This document shows, one piece after another, positions 41,633-50,665 of a DNA stretch of 64,000 nucleotides. The stretch comes from Caballeronia peredens (GTDB taxonomy: Bacteria; Pseudomonadota; Gammaproteobacteria; Burkholderiales; Burkholderiaceae). The notes beneath the pieces are model-generated. The model saw only the letters and a list, made by a program, of their open reading frames with translations, ran no database searches and was not told where the DNA came from. The first letter of the stretch is position 1, and each line of letters opens with the position of its first letter. The stretch is taken from positions 434,001 through 498,000 of the forward strand of contig FCOH02000002.1 in NCBI GenBank assembly GCA_001544595.2. The letters are read 5' to 3'. A program made the translations under genes and the position numbers.

Positions 41633-42478
41633 ATGGATGCCACTTCGTTTCGCGTCGCCGTCATGGCGTTTGAGTCGCAACCGGGCGACGCCGTGCGCCA
41701 TTGCGCGCTCGTCGCCGCCGAGCTTTCCGGCGCTGCACGACTCGGCGTGCAGCTCGCGCTGTTTCCGCAGGCGTGCATCGGCGGGCACGACACCGCGCGT
41801 GCCGAAGCGTTCGACGGTCCGTCGATCGATGCGATCGCCGCCGCCGTCGAGCAAACCGGCGTGGCGGCGGGTGTCGGCTGGATCGAACGCACCGGCGACG
41901 GCCGCCTCTACGACAGCTACGCAGTCTGCTTTCCGGGCGGCGCGCGCGTGCGCCATCGCAAGCTGCATTCGACGCAGCGCGGACTGCACGGCGGCAATCG
42001 CTTCACCGTGTTCGATACGCCTTTCGGGATGCGCATCGGCATTCTGATCGGCGACGACAACGATGTCGTCGAGAACGTGCGGATGACGGCGCTCATGGGC
42101 GCGACGCTGCTGATCGCGCCCATGAGCCGCGCTGCATCTCGCCGCGCGACGCTCGCCGCGCGCGCCGCCGACAACGGCATGTACATCGCGTATGCGCATC
42201 CGTCGAGCGACGAAGCGATGATCGTCGGTCCGGACGGCCGCGTGCTCGCGCGTCACGCGACGGCGCAGGACGGTCTCATCGGCGCGCAGGTGAAGCCGGC
42301 GCTGGCGGAGGCGAGCGCCGGGCGGCGCGCGCTCGCCGCCCGGCGGCCGGATCTCTATGAACCGCTCGCGCGGCAGGGCAACGTCTATCCGCTCGCGATC
42401 GACACGGAAAGGGCGCAGGCGCGCGGCGCGCTTGCGCTGAGTTTCGCGATCGTCGGCCGAAACCGCGTGATGGGATGA
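41633..42478 (+). CDS. Nitrilase-fold protein lacking catalytic residues
   Basis: The ATG at 41633 has ggagc as ribosome site; 281 residues. It has the overall carbon-nitrogen hydrolase fold, but the catalytic Glu position reads FPQACIG (Gln46), and the Cys position reads GILIGDDNDVVE (Gly140 where enzymes have Cys in ICxD). Lys110 in HRKLHS is retained. It therefore looks like a pseudoenzyme, or an enzyme with a different chemistry. It lies between a divergent LysR and a cytosine-deaminase-like gene, suggesting a role tied to pyrimidine or amide use. Confidence 0.8.
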   Translation: MDATSFRVAVMAFESQPGDAVRHCALVAAELSGAARLGVQLALFPQACIGGHDTARAEAFDGPSIDAIAAAVEQTGVAAGVGWIERTGDGRLYDSYAVCFPGGARVRHRKLHSTQRGLHGGNRFTVFDTPFGMRIGILIGDDNDVVENVRMTALMGATLLIAPMSRAASRRATLAARAADNGMYIAYAHPSSDEAMIVGPDGRVLARHATAQDGLIGAQVKPALAEASAGRRALAARRPDLYEPLARQGNVYPLAIDTERAQARGALALSFAIVGRNRVMG

Positions 42479-42548
42479 AGCGCGCCCGCGCACGGCAATT
42501 CTGTCCCGATACAATCGGACGGAATTGCCCACGCCGGAGGTTTCGCTC

Positions 42549-43826
42549 ATGGATTTGATCATTCGCCGCGCGGCGCTCGTGAATTCGCGCGAACTCGTCG
42601 ATATCGGCATGGAAGCGGGGCGGATCGCCGCGATCGAGCCGCGTCTGTCCGCCACCGCGCGCGAGGAAATCGACGCGAACGGCTCGCTCGTCAGCGCGCC
42701 GTTCGTCGACGCGCATTTCCATATGGACGCGACGCTTTCCTACGGCCTGCCGCGCGTCAATGCATCGGGCACGCTGCTCGAAGGCATCGCGCTGTGGGGC
42801 GAACTGAAACCCGAGCTCACGCAGGAGGCGCTCGTCGGGCGCGCGCTGCAGTATTGCGACTGGGCCGTCGCGCGCGGCCTGCTCGCGATCCGCTCGCATG
42901 TCGATGTGTGCGATCCGCGCCTGCTCGCCGTGGAAGCGCTCGTCGAAGTGAAGCGGCGTGTGAAGCCGTATCTCGATTTGCAGCTCGTCGCGTTTCCGCA
43001 GGACGGCGTGCTGCGCAGCGCAGGCGCGTTCGAGAACCTGAAGCGCGCGATTTCGCTGGGCGTCGATGTCGTCGGCGGCATTCCGCACTTCGAGCGCACG
43101 ATGGCCGACGGCGCTGCCTCCGTCACGCTCTTGTGCGAATACGCGGCACAGCAGGGCTTGCGCGTGGACATGCACTGCGACGAATCCGACGACCCGATGT
43201 CGCGCCACATCGAAACGCTCGCCGCCGAGACGCATCGGCTCGGGCTGCAAGGACGCGTGACCGGCTCGCATCTCACGTCGATGCATTCGATGGATAACTA
43301 CTACGTCAGCAAGCTCATTCCGCTGATGCGCGAAGCGGGTGTGGCCGCGATCGCCAATCCGCTCATCAACATCACGCTGCAGGGGCGCTCGGACACGTAT
43401 CCGAAGCGGCGCGGCATGACGCGCGTGCCTGAGCTGATGGCGGCGGGCATCACGGTCGCGTTCGGCCACGATTGCGTGATGGACCCGTGGTACAGCCTGG
43501 GCTCCGGCGACATGCTCGAAGTCGCGCACATGGGCCTGCACGTCGCGCAGATGACGGGCGTCGACGCAATGCGCGCCTGCTTCGACGCGGTGACGGCGAA
43601 TCCTGCGCGCATTCTCGGACTGGAAGGCTACGGCATCGAAGTGGGATGCCACGCGGACTGTGTGGTGCTCGACGCGCGCGATCCGATCGAAGCGATTCGC
43701 CTGCGTGCGGCACGCACGGCGGTGGTAAGACGAGGCAAAGTGGTGAGCCGGAGCCCGGCCGTGCGCGCGACGCTCGCGCTCGAAGGCAGGCCCGCGGAAA
43801 TCGATTTCCGGATCGACAGGCGATAA
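42549..43826 (+). CDS. codA: Cytosine deaminase-like amidohydrolase
   Basis: The ATG at 42549 follows cggaggt; 425 residues. The amidohydrolase motifs are FVDAHFHMDATLSYG (first metal His pair), MHCDESDD, GSHLTSMHS and FGHDCVMDPWY, the usual CodA layout. It would deaminate cytosine to uracil or act on related heterocycles; substrate not certain. It follows the nitrilase-like gene by 70 bp and probably shares its promoter. No codB transporter is next to it. Confidence 0.85.
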   Translation: MDLIIRRAALVNSRELVDIGMEAGRIAAIEPRLSATAREEIDANGSLVSAPFVDAHFHMDATLSYGLPRVNASGTLLEGIALWGELKPELTQEALVGRALQYCDWAVARGLLAIRSHVDVCDPRLLAVEALVEVKRRVKPYLDLQLVAFPQDGVLRSAGAFENLKRAISLGVDVVGGIPHFERTMADGAASVTLLCEYAAQQGLRVDMHCDESDDPMSRHIETLAAETHRLGLQGRVTGSHLTSMHSMDNYYVSKLIPLMREAGVAAIANPLINITLQGRSDTYPKRRGMTRVPELMAAGITVAFGHDCVMDPWYSLGSGDMLEVAHMGLHVAQMTGVDAMRACFDAVTANPARILGLEGYGIEVGCHADCVVLDARDPIEAIRLRAARTAVVRRGKVVSRSPAVRATLALEGRPAEIDFRIDRR

Positions 43827-43828
43827 AA

Positions 43829-43853
43829 AACCCCGGTCGCGACGACCGGGGTT
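43829..43853. terminator. Bidirectional terminator between codA and prlC
   Basis: AACCCCGGTCG (43829-43839) pairs with CGACCGGGGTT (43843-43853) with an A-run before it and TCTTCG after. It serves the two convergent genes. Confidence 0.8.
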
Positions 43854-43882
43854 CTTCGAAGCGCTACCGCGTCAACGCGGCA

Positions 43883-45994
43883 TCAGTGCAGCGTCTGCCC
43901 CGACATGCCGTTGTGCCGCAGCAATGCGTCGATGTCCGGCTCGCGGCCGCGGAACGCCTTGAACGAGTCCATCGCCGGGCGGCTGCCGCCCACTTCGAGA
44001 ATCTCGCGGCGGTAGCGCGTGCCCGTCTGCACGTCCAGCACCGAGCCGTTGCCGAGCTTCGCGGCTTCCTCGAAGGCGGCGTAGGCATCGGCGGATAACA
44101 CTTCAGCCCACTTGTAGCTGTAGTAACCCGCCGCGTAGCCGCCCGCGAAAATATGGCTGAAGGTGTTCGGCCAGCGCGAGATCGGCGCCTGCGGGATCAC
44201 ATGGAACTTCTCGTTGATCTCGCGCGCGACGTCGTTGACGTTCTGCGTGCCGCTCGCCGGATCGTAGGACGTGTGCAGCACCATGTCGAACATCGAGAAG
44301 ACGATCTGGCGCAGCGTGCCGAGACCGCTCTGGAAGTTCTTCGCGGCGAGCATCTTGTCGAAGAGTTCGCGCGGCAACGGCGCGCCGGTGTCGACGTGAG
44401 CGGACATGTCGGTGAGCACGTCCCACTCCCAGCAGAAGTTCTCCATGAACTGCGACGGCAGTTCGACCGCATCCCACTCGACGCCGTTGATGCCCGACAC
44501 GCCGAGTTCGTCGACGCGCGTCAGCATGTGATGCAGGCCGTGGCCGAACTCGTGGAACAGCGTGATGACTTCGTCGTGTGTGAAGCAGGCGGGCTTGCCG
44601 CCGACCGGCGCGGAGAAGTTGCAGGTGAGATAGGCGACAGGCGTTTGCACGCCGCCTTGCGTGCGCTTGTGGCGCGAGCGGGCGTCGTCCATCCATGCGC
44701 CGCCGCGCTTGCCTTCGCGCGCGTACAGATCCAGATAGAACTGCGCGACGAGCGTGCCGTCCTTGTTCTCGACGCGGAAGAAACGCACGTCCGGGTTCCA
44801 GACGGCGGCTTCGTCGCGGCGGATCGACACGTTGAAGAGCGTCTCCGTGACCTTGAACAGGCCCTTCAGCACGGCTTCCTGCGGGAAGTACTGCTTCACT
44901 TCGTTCTCGGAGAACGAATAGCGCTTCTGACGCAGCTTCTCGGCCGCATAGGCGATGTCCCACGGCTGAAGCTCGGGCATGCCGAGTTCGGTCGCGGCGA
45001 ACGCGCGCAGTTCCATCCAGTCGTTTTCGGCGTAGGGGCGGGCGCGTTTCGCGAGGTCTTCGAGGAATGCGATGACCTGCGCGGGCGACTCGGCCATCTT
45101 CGGCGCGAGCGACACTTCCGCGAAGTTCTGATAGCCGAGCGTCTTCGCTTCTTCCTCGCGCAGTTGCAGATGCTCGACGACATTCGCCGTGTTGTCCCAT
45201 TCGGGCTTGCCGTCCCCGTAAGTCGCGCCGAGTTCGGACGCGCGCGTGACGTAGGCACGGTACATCGCCTCGCGCATCGGGCGATGCTCGGCGTATTGCA
45301 GCACCGGGAAATACGACGGGAAATGCAGCGTGAACTTCCAGCCGTCCTTGCTCTCGCGCTGGGCGGCTTCGCGCGCCGCTTCGATCACGTCTTCGGGCAG
45401 ACCGGCGAGTTCGCTTTCCTTCGTGACGAAGTACGCATAGGCATTGGTCGCATCGAGCACGTGATCGGAGAAGGCCTTCGACAGCGCCGCCTGTTCTTCC
45501 TGCAATTGCGCGAAACGCGGCTTGCGGTCTTCGGGCAGTTCGGCGCCGGAGAGACGGAAATCGCGCAGCGAATTCTCCAGAATCTTCTTGCGCTCGGCCG
45601 ACAGGCCCGCGAAATCCGGCCCCGCCGCGATCGCCTTGTACTTTTCGTACAGCGCGAGATTCTGGCCGACGCTCGCGGAAAACTCGGTGACGCGCGGCAG
45701 ATTCTCGGCGTGCGCGGCGCGCAGTTCGGGGGTATCGGCGACGGCGTTCAGATGGCCGATGATGCCCCACGCGCGCGACAGTTTTTCCGAGTCCTGCTCG
45801 AGCGCCTCGACGACGTCCGTCCAGGTCGCGGGCGTGTCGGGAGCGCTCGCGCGATCGACAGCGGCTTTCGCGGCGGCCAGCAGCACGTCGAGCGCCGGCG
45901 TGACATGTTCGGGCTTGATTTCGCCGAAGCGGGGAAGGTCGGAAAAATCGAGCAGCGGATTGGCGGCTGCCGTGGTGGACGTGGTATCGCTCAT
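43883..45994 (-). CDS. prlC: Oligopeptidase A (M3 metallopeptidase)
   Basis: The ATG at 45994 (MSDTTSTTAAANPLLDFSDL) follows gggagag; 703 residues. The zinc site HEFGHGLHHML is at about residue 480, with E downstream in FMENFCWEWD. It degrades short peptides, including signal peptide fragments, in the cytoplasm. The longer upstream frame is rejected because it crosses the 18-bp repeats near 46100. It reads in the same direction as folD upstream. Confidence 0.95.
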   Translation of the reverse strand: MSDTTSTTAAANPLLDFSDLPRFGEIKPEHVTPALDVLLAAAKAAVDRASAPDTPATWTDVVEALEQDSEKLSRAWGIIGHLNAVADTPELRAAHAENLPRVTEFSASVGQNLALYEKYKAIAAGPDFAGLSAERKKILENSLRDFRLSGAELPEDRKPRFAQLQEEQAALSKAFSDHVLDATNAYAYFVTKESELAGLPEDVIEAAREAAQRESKDGWKFTLHFPSYFPVLQYAEHRPMREAMYRAYVTRASELGATYGDGKPEWDNTANVVEHLQLREEEAKTLGYQNFAEVSLAPKMAESPAQVIAFLEDLAKRARPYAENDWMELRAFAATELGMPELQPWDIAYAAEKLRQKRYSFSENEVKQYFPQEAVLKGLFKVTETLFNVSIRRDEAAVWNPDVRFFRVENKDGTLVAQFYLDLYAREGKRGGAWMDDARSRHKRTQGGVQTPVAYLTCNFSAPVGGKPACFTHDEVITLFHEFGHGLHHMLTRVDELGVSGINGVEWDAVELPSQFMENFCWEWDVLTDMSAHVDTGAPLPRELFDKMLAAKNFQSGLGTLRQIVFSMFDMVLHTSYDPASGTQNVNDVAREINEKFHVIPQAPISRWPNTFSHIFAGGYAAGYYSYKWAEVLSADAYAAFEEAAKLGNGSVLDVQTGTRYRREILEVGGSRPAMDSFKAFRGREPDIDALLRHNGMSGQTLH

Positions 45995-46091
45995 GACTCT
46001 CCCGTATTCGTGTTGGGTGAAGCCCGGGCGGGTGTCGCACCCCGCGCCGGCTCTCCACGAGATTATTGGGGCGGGCGGGGCAAATTCCAAT

Positions 46092-46122
46092 CGATTGTTT
46101 TTAATGGGCCGATTGTTTTTAA
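46092..46122. repeat. 18-bp tandem repeat between folD and prlC
   Basis: cgattgtttttaa occurs at 46092-46104 and 46110-46122, separated by gggc. A GGCCGG/CCGGCC dyad follows (46126-46143). The repeat is short and AT-rich against a GC-rich background. Its role is unclear. Confidence 0.5.
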
Positions 46123-46168
46123 GGGGCCGGTTAATGCCGGCCAGGCTCACGCGCGACTTGCACGCGTG

Positions 46169-47023
46169 TCAGGCCTGCGCCGCGCGTTCGGCCGCCTCGA
46201 TCGTGTTGACGAGCAGCATCGTGATCGTCATGGGGCCGACGCCGCCCGGCACCGGCGTGATGTAGCCCGCCACTTCCCTGACGCCCGCGAAATCGACGTC
46301 GCCGCACAGCTTGCCTTCCTCGTTGCGGTTCATGCCGACGTCGATCACGGCCGCGCCCGGCTTCACCATGTCGGCGGTGAGGATGTTGCGGCGGCCCGTC
46401 GCGGCGACGACCACATCCGCATCGCGCGTATGTTTGCCGATATCGCGCGTCTTGCTGTGACAGATCGTGACGGTCGCGCCGGCTTCGAGCAGGAGCAGCG
46501 CCATCGGCTTGCCGACGATATTCGAACGCCCGATCACCACGGCGTTCGCGCCCTTCAGATCGATCTTGTGCGCCTCGAACATCTTCATTACGCCGTATGG
46601 CGTGCACGGGCGAAAGAGCGGCTTGCCGGTCATCAGCGCGCCGGCATTGGCGACGTGAAAGCCGTCGACGTCCTTTTCCGGCGCGATCGCCTCGATCACC
46701 TTGTGGCTGTCGATGTGCGCGGGCAGCGGCAGTTGCACCAGAATGCCGTGGATGGCGGGGTCGGCGTTGAGTTTCGCGATGTGCGCGAGCAGCTCGTTTT
46801 CGGCGAGCGTCGCGGGGAAGCGGTCCATCACCGAATGCAGGCCGTTGTCGTGACAGGCCTTCACCTTGTTGCGCACGTAGACTTCGCTCGCGGGATTGTC
46901 GCCGACCAGCACGACGGCCAATCCCGGCTGATGTCCGCGAGCGGTGAGGGCGGCGGCGCGCACGGCGACATCGGCGCGAAGGGTCTTGGAAAGGGCGTTG
47001 CCGTCGATGAGTTGGGCGGTCAT
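46169..47023 (-). CDS. folD: Methylenetetrahydrofolate dehydrogenase / cyclohydrolase
   Basis: The ATG at 47023 ([19 protein letters not shown]) gives 284 residues. Motifs: [11 protein letters not shown] (substrate Tyr and Lys), [45 protein letters not shown] (dinucleotide binding) and [11 protein letters not shown]. It interconverts methylene-, methenyl- and formyl-THF. The longer frame is rejected. No close operon partner apart from downstream prlC. Confidence 0.95.
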   Translation of the reverse strand: MTAQLIDGNALSKTLRADVAVRAAALTARGHQPGLAVVLVGDNPASEVYVRNKVKACHDNGLHSVMDRFPATLAENELLAHIAKLNADPAIHGILVQLPLPAHIDSHKVIEAIAPEKDVDGFHVANAGALMTGKPLFRPCTPYGVMKMFEAHKIDLKGANAVVIGRSNIVGKPMALLLLEAGATVTICHSKTRDIGKHTRDADVVVAATGRRNILTADMVKPGAAVIDVGMNRNEEGKLCGDVDFAGVREVAGYITPVPGGVGPMTITMLLVNTIEAAERAAQA

Positions 47024-47268
47024 GGCGAATCGGATCGAGGATGGGCGAGGGCGCGAGGGCAGCAAGCCGACGCCGTGCCCGCCGCTCTGTGCGGCTGCGG
47101 TGCGCGGCGCTCGCGCGTGTTGCGGGGCGCGGGCTTCGGCAAAAGCGTCGACGAAAACGTCGGCCGTTGCGTCGGCAAACACCCCCTTGGGAAGGGCGAA
47201 ATTATACCGCCGGGCGCCTGCCCGCGTTTTCCCGCGCCGTTTCGGACGCGCAGCCGCGCCTCAGGGCC

Positions 47269-48189
47269 TCAGGGCGAAGCCGGCTGCCAGGTCGAATCCG
47301 GGTCGAACGACTTGATGGCGGCAGCCGCGCGTGTCGTGCCGGGGCCTAAGTCTTTCCCGTAGACCTGTCCGTCCTGATTGACGATGAAGGTCATTACGCC
47401 CGTCTGGCCGTAGCGCGCCGGCGTGGCGATCAGCCCGAAACCCTGCGTCAGTTCGCCGCCCTGAAGATAGTTCTTCGCGCCGCCTTTGGCGTGCGGGCCC
47501 TGCGCCGTCAGGATGCGATAGTGATAGCCGTAATAGCCGTCGGTCGCGTTCGGCTTGTTCGGCATCACCGCGACGAGCGGGCCGAGCGGACTGTCCGGTT
47601 CGCCCTCCGCCGTCTTCCAGTAGAGGCCGTCGTGCTTGCCGGGCGTGCTCGCGAAGCGGTCGGCGTAGCGGTTCATCGCCTGGCGATAGTCGTTTTGCGC
47701 GGCGACATACGCGAGCGCGACCTGCATCGCCGAGCGCTCGTTGCGGCCGATGCGCCGCGTGAGCACTTCGTCGCGCGCGGCGCGCATGTCGAAGCGCCAG
47801 CCGTTCGCGACTTTCACGAGTGGAATCGGCAGCGTCCAGCCGCTCGTGCCCGCTTCGATGTAAGCGGCCGGACGGCCGTCGATTTTCTGCGGATCCTCGA
47901 CGATGCGATGCTGCTGCGCCCACGCGCCGAGATACGAATAGATGTCCTGCTCGCCGATGCTGTCGGTGGGCACGTAATGCGCGTGATCGCGGCCGAGCAC
48001 TTTCGAGAGCGCGGTTTCGTCGTTGCTCGCGATGGCGTCGGTGAGCGCCTGCGCTGCGGCGTCGGCGCTCGGGTAGACGGCCTGCGCATGCGCGGACTGC
48101 GCGATTGCTGCGCCGAGCAGAAGCGCCGCGGCGAAGAGCGCACGCAGCAAAGGCTTGTTCGGTGAGGCGGATGCTTGGTTCGGGGTCAT
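47269..48189 (-). CDS. DUF2950 exported protein
   Basis: The ATG at 48189 (MTPNQASASPNKP) gives 306 residues after gagcccgag. Signal peptide: LLRALFAAALLLGAAIAQSAHA. The mature part has YPSADAAAQALTDAIASNDETALSKVLG, GWRFDMRAARDEVLTRRIGRNE, GYHYRILTAQGPHAKGGAKNY and GVMTFIVNQDGQVYGKDLG, diagnostic of DUF2950. Function unknown. It lies 59 bp after the DUF3300 gene on the same strand; the two families often occur together. Confidence 0.85.
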   Translation of the reverse strand: MTPNQASASPNKPLLRALFAAALLLGAAIAQSAHAQAVYPSADAAAQALTDAIASNDETALSKVLGRDHAHYVPTDSIGEQDIYSYLGAWAQQHRIVEDPQKIDGRPAAYIEAGTSGWTLPIPLVKVANGWRFDMRAARDEVLTRRIGRNERSAMQVALAYVAAQNDYRQAMNRYADRFASTPGKHDGLYWKTAEGEPDSPLGPLVAVMPNKPNATDGYYGYHYRILTAQGPHAKGGAKNYLQGGELTQGFGLIATPARYGQTGVMTFIVNQDGQVYGKDLGPGTTRAAAAIKSFDPDSTWQPASP

Positions 48190-48248
48190 CTCGGGCTCCT
48201 GAATCTGGCGTTCGTCGCTCGCGCGGCGTCTGGGCATCGGACGTGACA

Positions 48249-49625
48249 TCAGCGGCGACGAAAACCGCCGCCGCCACCGCCGCCGTGAAATCCACCTCCG
48301 CCGCCCCCGCGCTGCATTCCGCCGCCGCCCTGACGCTGCACGCCTCCACCGCCTGCGCCGAAACCGCCTCCCGCGTCGCCGCCGCGCTGCACGCCGCCGC
48401 CGCCCGCGCCCACCCGCTCATGCGACTGGTTCGCGAACGACTGCCGGCTCGCCTGTCCGCGCTGCATGTCCTGCCGCGCGCCGTTGCCGTCGCCCGCGCC
48501 ACGCAGCGCGTTGTCGCGGTTCACGCTCTGCGCGCGCTCGCGCACGTCGGCGTTGTTGAGCGCGTTCTGCGCGCCGCCCTGGCGCATGTTCTGCACGCGC
48601 TGGCTCGCCGGCTGGTTCAGGTTCTGCCCCGTGCGCTGCTGCAGCGTCTGCGCCGCCTGCTCGCGCGCATTTTCGCGTCCGCGAAACTGATTGGCGTTCG
48701 CGCCGAGATTCGCGTTGTTGAGCGTGTTCTGCCGGTTCGCGACGTTCGTGCGGTTGAACTGCGGATCGTTGCGGTTCCAGCGCACGTTGTTGCTGTTCGC
48801 GTTGATGCGGTTGTTCACGTTGATGTTGTTGTAGCGATTCACGTTGACGTTCACGTCGCCGCGATTCCAGTCGCAGTTGCCCCACAGCGAATTGGCGACC
48901 GCCACGCCCGCGCCGAAGGCGAGCCCGCCGACGAACGCCGATGCCATCGCATAGCCCGGAGGCGGCGGCATATAGACCGGCGGATAGGCCGGATAGGGCC
49001 ACGTGCCGTAGACGACCGTCGGGTTGTAGGTCGGCACATAGACCACTTGCGGATTGGCCGGCTCGATCTGGATCGTCGTGGTGCTCGTGCTGGGCGCCTG
49101 CTGGACCACGACCTTCTGCTGCTCGTTCGTCTTGAGGTTGCCCGCGCTCTGCGCCGCGCGCCGCAGGCGCTGCACGGAGTCCATCACGTCGCTCGGCTGC
49201 GCGATGAACGCGTTGCCGAGTTGCGTCACCCAGTCGGGCTTCGAGGCCATCGTCGCGAGCGCCTGCGGGAACGCGACGAGCGACTGCACGCTCGGATCCC
49301 ACGGCTCGGACTGCACGGCCTTCACGGCGTCGTCGCCCTTGACGTTCGGATTCGCCTTCGACCAGGCGGCCGCATCGGTGACTTCGGACGGATAGGTCGA
49401 AGCCATCAGCACCTGCGCGAGCAGCGCGTCGGGATAAAGCGCGATCGGCGCGGTCAGCGCATCGAGTTGCTGGTTCGTCAGCTTCTGCCCGGTGCTGGCG
49501 GCGGGCTGTGTCTGCGCATCGGCTACGCCCGGATGGAACGCGGCGAGCGGCAGCGCGAGCAGTGCGGCGCTCATCGCGAGCGCGCGCAGCGTGCGCGCCG
49601 GGACAGGGGAAGGGTTCCGTTTCAA
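48249..49625 (-). CDS. DUF3300 exported protein with Gly-rich C-terminus
   Basis: The start is probably TTG at 49625: CGGAGGA lies 7 bases upstream, and it gives a good signal peptide (MKRNPSPVPARTLRALAMSA... ending GVADA). There is no ATG in a suitable place. 458 residues. The DUF3300 domain (about residues 45-250) includes LDALTAPIALYPDALLAQVLMAST and VYVPTYNPTVVYGTWPYP. After it comes an Asn/Arg-rich region (NVNVNRYNNINVNNRINAN) and a Gly-rich tail (GGGGGGFHGGGG). It is an envelope protein of unknown role. Confidence 0.8.
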   Translation of the reverse strand: MKRNPSPVPARTLRALAMSAALLALPLAAFHPGVADAQTQPAASTGQKLTNQQLDALTAPIALYPDALLAQVLMASTYPSEVTDAAAWSKANPNVKGDDAVKAVQSEPWDPSVQSLVAFPQALATMASKPDWVTQLGNAFIAQPSDVMDSVQRLRRAAQSAGNLKTNEQQKVVVQQAPSTSTTTIQIEPANPQVVYVPTYNPTVVYGTWPYPAYPPVYMPPPPGYAMASAFVGGLAFGAGVAVANSLWGNCDWNRGDVNVNVNRYNNINVNNRINANSNNVRWNRNDPQFNRTNVANRQNTLNNANLGANANQFRGRENAREQAAQTLQQRTGQNLNQPASQRVQNMRQGGAQNALNNADVRERAQSVNRDNALRGAGDGNGARQDMQRGQASRQSFANQSHERVGAGGGGVQRGGDAGGGFGAGGGGVQRQGGGGMQRGGGGGGFHGGGGGGGFRRR

Positions 49626-50029
49626 GATCAAGTCCTCCGATGCACGGCGCTCGATGCGCGTGAACTGCCGATACGGCGGGATGGGCGCATCGATTGCCGA
49701 CAAGCAGCAATCGGGGGCGCAGTGCTTGATGAAAGCGAAGGTGATGAGGCGGGCTCGCAGGCGTCGGAAGCCTGGACGCTAAACGTTTGACCGTCGGGCA
49801 AGGACGCGGAAGACGTCGGGTTGCGCATGACCGTTGTCCGGAGTGGAGGCCCGATCAAAGTACGGGTGGGCCGCGAGGTGTGTCAACGTGGATTCAGGAA
49901 ATATCACGTTTCAATCTCGCCGACAACGGGATTCGTAGAAGGGATGACGCGGCGTTCGCCCGGCGCCGGGCTCGCCATTACAGCGCGCGGCCGGCATGGC
50001 TCGCCGGCCGCGAAAGGGAGACGAAGTGC
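49626..50029. other. Intergenic region, no gene seen
   Basis: The stretch lies between the DUF3300 start and the end of the response regulator gene. It contains GCCGGC/GCCGGC dyads near 49990-50012, a likely end signal for the regulator transcript. A promoter for the DUF3300-DUF2950 unit should lie at 49630-49800. Frames in it are shadows. Confidence 0.5.
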
Positions 50030-50665
50030 TTACTGCTGCGGCTTGTTCGACAGCGCGAGACGCAGCAGGTCGGCGACGGTATTCACGGAAAGCTTTTCCA
50101 TGATGTTCGCGCGATGCGCTTCCACCGTCTTGATGCTGATGCCGAGATCGTCCGCGATCTGCTTGTTGAGGCGACCCGCGATGATGCGCTCGAGCACCTG
50201 ATGCTCGCGCGCGGTCAGCTTGCCGAGGCGCTCGGCGGCGGCGCGCTGCTGCTGCACGCTGGTGCTCTCGCTGCGCGCCTTCTCCAGCATGCGCTCGACG
50301 AGCTTGCGCAGTTCGGCTTCGTCGAAGGGCTTCTCGATGAAGTCCATCGCGCCTTTTTTCATGGTCGAGACGGCCATCGGCACATCGCCGTGACCGGTCA
50401 CGAAGATGATCGGCAGCAGCGAATTTTCGGCGATCAGTTTCTCCTGCAACTCGAGACCCGTCATGCCGGCCATGCGCACGTCGAGGATCAGGCAGGCGAT
50501 CGCGCCGGAGTGCGAGATCGGCAGGTAGACGTCGAGGAAGGATTCCGCGCTCGAAAAACACTGCACGCGATAGCCGTTGGCCTCGAGCAGCCAGCGCAGA
50601 GAATCGCGCACGGCTTCGTCATCGTCGACGACAAAGACGGTTTCCTGGGTGGTGACTGTGCTCAT
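50030..50665 (-). CDS. FixJ/LuxR-type response regulator
   Basis: The ATG at 50665 follows gggaga; 211 residues. The receiver domain has VFVVDDDEAVRDSL, LILDVRMAGMTGLEL (phospho-Asp) and FIEKPFDEAELR. The LuxR-type HTH is LTAREHQVLERIIAGRLNKQIADDLGISIKTVEAHRANIMEKL. This is the FixJ/TtrR architecture. It overlaps the kinase stop by 4 bases, so the two are one operon. The target genes are not evident here. Confidence 0.95.
   Translation of the reverse strand: MSTVTTQETVFVVDDDEAVRDSLRWLLEANGYRVQCFSSAESFLDVYLPISHSGAIACLILDVRMAGMTGLELQEKLIAENSLLPIIFVTGHGDVPMAVSTMKKGAMDFIEKPFDEAELRKLVERMLEKARSESTSVQQQRAAAERLGKLTAREHQVLERIIAGRLNKQIADDLGISIKTVEAHRANIMEKLSVNTVADLLRLALSNKPQQ

Noticed and set aside
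44153-47362. A 1069-codon plus-strand open frame across prlC and folD
   Set aside because: It spans two genes with certain products on the other strand and shows only Arg/Val/His-rich shadow composition.
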